Positions 62,641 through 64,000 of a stretch of 64,000 bases of DNA are shown here, piece after piece. Under the pieces are notes generated by a model. The model saw only the letters and a list, made by a program, of their open reading frames with translations, was not told where the DNA came from and did not search any database. Origin of the DNA: Cranoglanis bouderius (lineage: Eukaryota; Chordata; Actinopteri; Siluriformes; Cranoglanididae); NCBI GenBank assembly GCA_023630585.1, contig CM042540.1:14525574-14589573 (forward strand), given 5' to 3'. The number at the start of each line of letters is the position of its first letter. The stretch's first letter is position 1. A program made the translations under genes and the position numbers.

Positions 62641-63730
62641 TGGAGACCACGCCGTTGAAACGCGGAGGCCGATATGCAAACTGTAGCCTGTAGCCTTTCT
62701 CTACAGTCCTTTCTACCCATGGAGAGATACTTGGCAGTAGCTTCCACGCTGCCAGTTTCTCTGAGAGGGGCACTAGTTTTGACACTTCGCTTAGATGGGG
62801 AGGTGTTAGGTGTCTGGTGTCCTGAAGCATGGCAGGAGGCAACCGAACACCTAACGTTTGGCTGGAGGCCACTGTTCCCTGAAACACCAGTGGCGGAGAA
62901 AATTGTACAGCGGCCTCCTGAGGGTGCCAGGGAGGAGCGTCTACTTCCGTTGGAACTTCTCGTGGGGCACACCCCCATGGTCCCGAGGACTTGACCCTCA
63001 GGACTTTTCCCCGGATGAAATGATCGTCCTGAAGTCTGGCCTCTTACTAGGCTGCTGAGGTCGGCGAGCCGCTCCCCAGTCCCTACGAGGGGGCAAACTG
63101 CTCACCACACTCTACTTCTGCGACTCTCGCCACAGAGAGACTAGATTGGGTCGGGGCTGGGTGGCCGACAGTCCTGATGCCTGAGCAGGATGGTGAAGGA
63201 ACTCGTCAAATTTTTGAAGAGTGACTTTTTTTTTTTTTTTTTTTTTGTCGAGGTCAGGATTCGAACTTGAGCCTGGAGTGTGAAAAGCGAGTGTACAAAA
63301 GGTGTACCACAGAATAGCCAAAGTCTGAAAAACACCTCCTCACTAATACTTCATGCTCAGGTCCTTCAGCAGGTCAGCCTGAAACGCCTGTGGAACTGCC
63401 ATGGTGTGCAGGGCAGCACCAGCCTGACCCGCTGCTTGAAATGCCTTCCCCACCAGCGACAATGTTACCCTGCAAGGCTTGGTGGGGAGGATAGGCTTCT
63501 TAAGTGATGACGCACTCCCAGAGGAGAGATAGCACGAGTGTCTCCCCAACCTGAGGCATCGTCACATACCCATGCGCCTTAGCACCCACGATAGTCGAAT
63601 AGATCGACATCAAAGATACGTGGGGAGTAAGGCTTACTCCATGAGCGAGATAACTCCTATGGAGGTCTGGGAAAAAAGGGGGGAGATTGATACTGAGATC
63701 GATATTGGCCTTGGCCACCCGACAGAAATC
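62641..63730 (-). pseudogene. DIRS gag-like region, broken
   Basis: Nucleocapsid-type protein of the element. Recognisable pieces are LVGKAFQAAGQAGAALHTMA then QAFQADLLKDLS (63.35-63.47 kb), an N-terminal part with VGAKAHGYVTMPQVGETL (63.55-63.64 kb) and a C-terminal part with LQKFDEFLHHPAQ (63.16-63.21 kb). Frames are interrupted by a tRNA-like insertion at 63.23-63.32 kb and by frameshifts. The beginning seems cut off at about 63.73 kb. Confidence 0.75.
63226..63321 (-). mobile_element. tRNA-like retroposon with A-tail inside the DIRS gag
   Basis: On the minus strand, about 75 bases contain AGTTCGAATCC (a strong Pol III B box) and a GTGGTAC A-box-like start, followed directly by 21 A residues. 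This is the structure of a retroposed tRNA-derived short element. Acceptor-stem ends do not pair well, so it is not a functional tRNA gene. A target duplication was not found. Confidence 0.6.
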
Positions 63731-63735
63731 TGTCC

Positions 63736-64000
63736 AACTGCATTTAAAATATTCAGGAAATCATGGATTATCACCATAGATAATGAAGTCCAAAGCATTG
63801 CAAAAACGCAAAAAATTTCGAGTAGTGTAAAAATAAGTATATTAAACAATAATTTCATTTACTGTTCATCTAGAGCATCAAGTGAAACATATGATTACTC
63901 ACTAACACTTTTTATCTTCGTGCAATTCTCTGGAAATGTTCATTTCCATGTAAGGCCTAGTGCATGGTAAAAAGCTATTTTTATACTATGCTACCATATT
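63736..64000. other. AT-rich sequence beyond the DIRS element
   Basis: Base composition drops sharply and no element motif continues. The plus- and minus-strand frames crossing the junction are unrecognised. Probably host DNA or another old insertion. Confidence 0.4.

Larger units (their letters stand above)
59458..63735 (-). mobile_element. DIRS1-like tyrosine-recombinase retrotransposon, 5'-truncated and decayed
   Basis: Minus-strand order is gag, reverse transcriptase-RNase H, tyrosine recombinase, then a terminal repeat and an internal complementary region: the DIRS1 layout. The 32-bp outer end at 59458-59489 recurs as an exact reverse complement at 59694-59725. GC content is well above the host DNA. 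All coding parts carry frameshifts or stops, gag is interrupted by a tRNA-like insertion, and no left terminal repeat is found before the sequence turns AT-rich at about 63.74 kb, so the copy is inactive. Confidence 0.88.

Noticed and set aside
62298..62978. 226-codon minus-strand frame in the DIRS element
   Set aside because: Off-frame to the RT frame with the catalytic motifs; no domain recognised.
63247..63321. Functional tRNA gene
   Set aside because: It has a B box but poor acceptor-stem pairing and a long A-tail, so it is a retroposon.

Overview
This is eukaryotic DNA: AT-rich, intron-bearing, full of microsatellites and transposon remnants. The three protein-coding genes are vertebrate, and the dispersed repeats (tRNA-derived SINEs with an ATTC tail, Tc1 relics, hAT MITEs, a DIRS1-like element) point to a teleost. 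Several repeats resemble families I associate with otophysan fish, especially catfishes. That lineage call is inference from remembered repeat types.

Layout. 1-1.7 kb is upstream or 5' intron of rab30 with nested repeats. 1.7-4.6 kb holds the four coding exons of rab30 (small GTPase, + strand), followed by a probable long 3' UTR to about 8.5 kb. 8.7-18.3 kb is prcp (lysosomal Pro-X carboxypeptidase, + strand), nine coding exons all resolved to splice sites. 18.3-22.5 kb is intergenic with enhancer-like unique sequence. 22.5-23.5 kb is the single coding exon of fam181b (+ strand). From 24 kb to 59 kb I see no convincing gene: it is a gene desert with microsatellites, decayed Tc1, hAT and SINE copies, and islands of repeat-free, higher-complexity sequence that are candidate conserved non-coding elements. 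59.5-63.7 kb is a decayed DIRS1-like tyrosine-recombinase retrotransposon on the minus strand (gag, RT-RNase H, recombinase), carrying its internal complementary region and a tRNA-like insertion.

The order and orientation rab30 > prcp > fam181b match the human 11q14 block as I recall it, except that ddias, which lies between PRCP and RAB30 in human, is not seen. The three genes are not functionally linked (Golgi trafficking, lysosomal peptide processing, a developmental nuclear-type protein). A shared regulatory landscape, with fam181b enhancers in prcp introns and in the desert, is a plausible reason for the linkage but is not shown here.

The most interesting local signals are: a near-perfect CLEAR (TFEB) box 8 bases into prcp intron 1; a roughly 220-240-bp-armed inverted repeat in the same intron with a near-consensus CTCF motif in its loop; the missing ddias; an isolated GC-rich island at 52.7-53.1 kb; and a hAT relic whose right end is tandemly duplicated. 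I found no clear evidence of a wholly new biological system.
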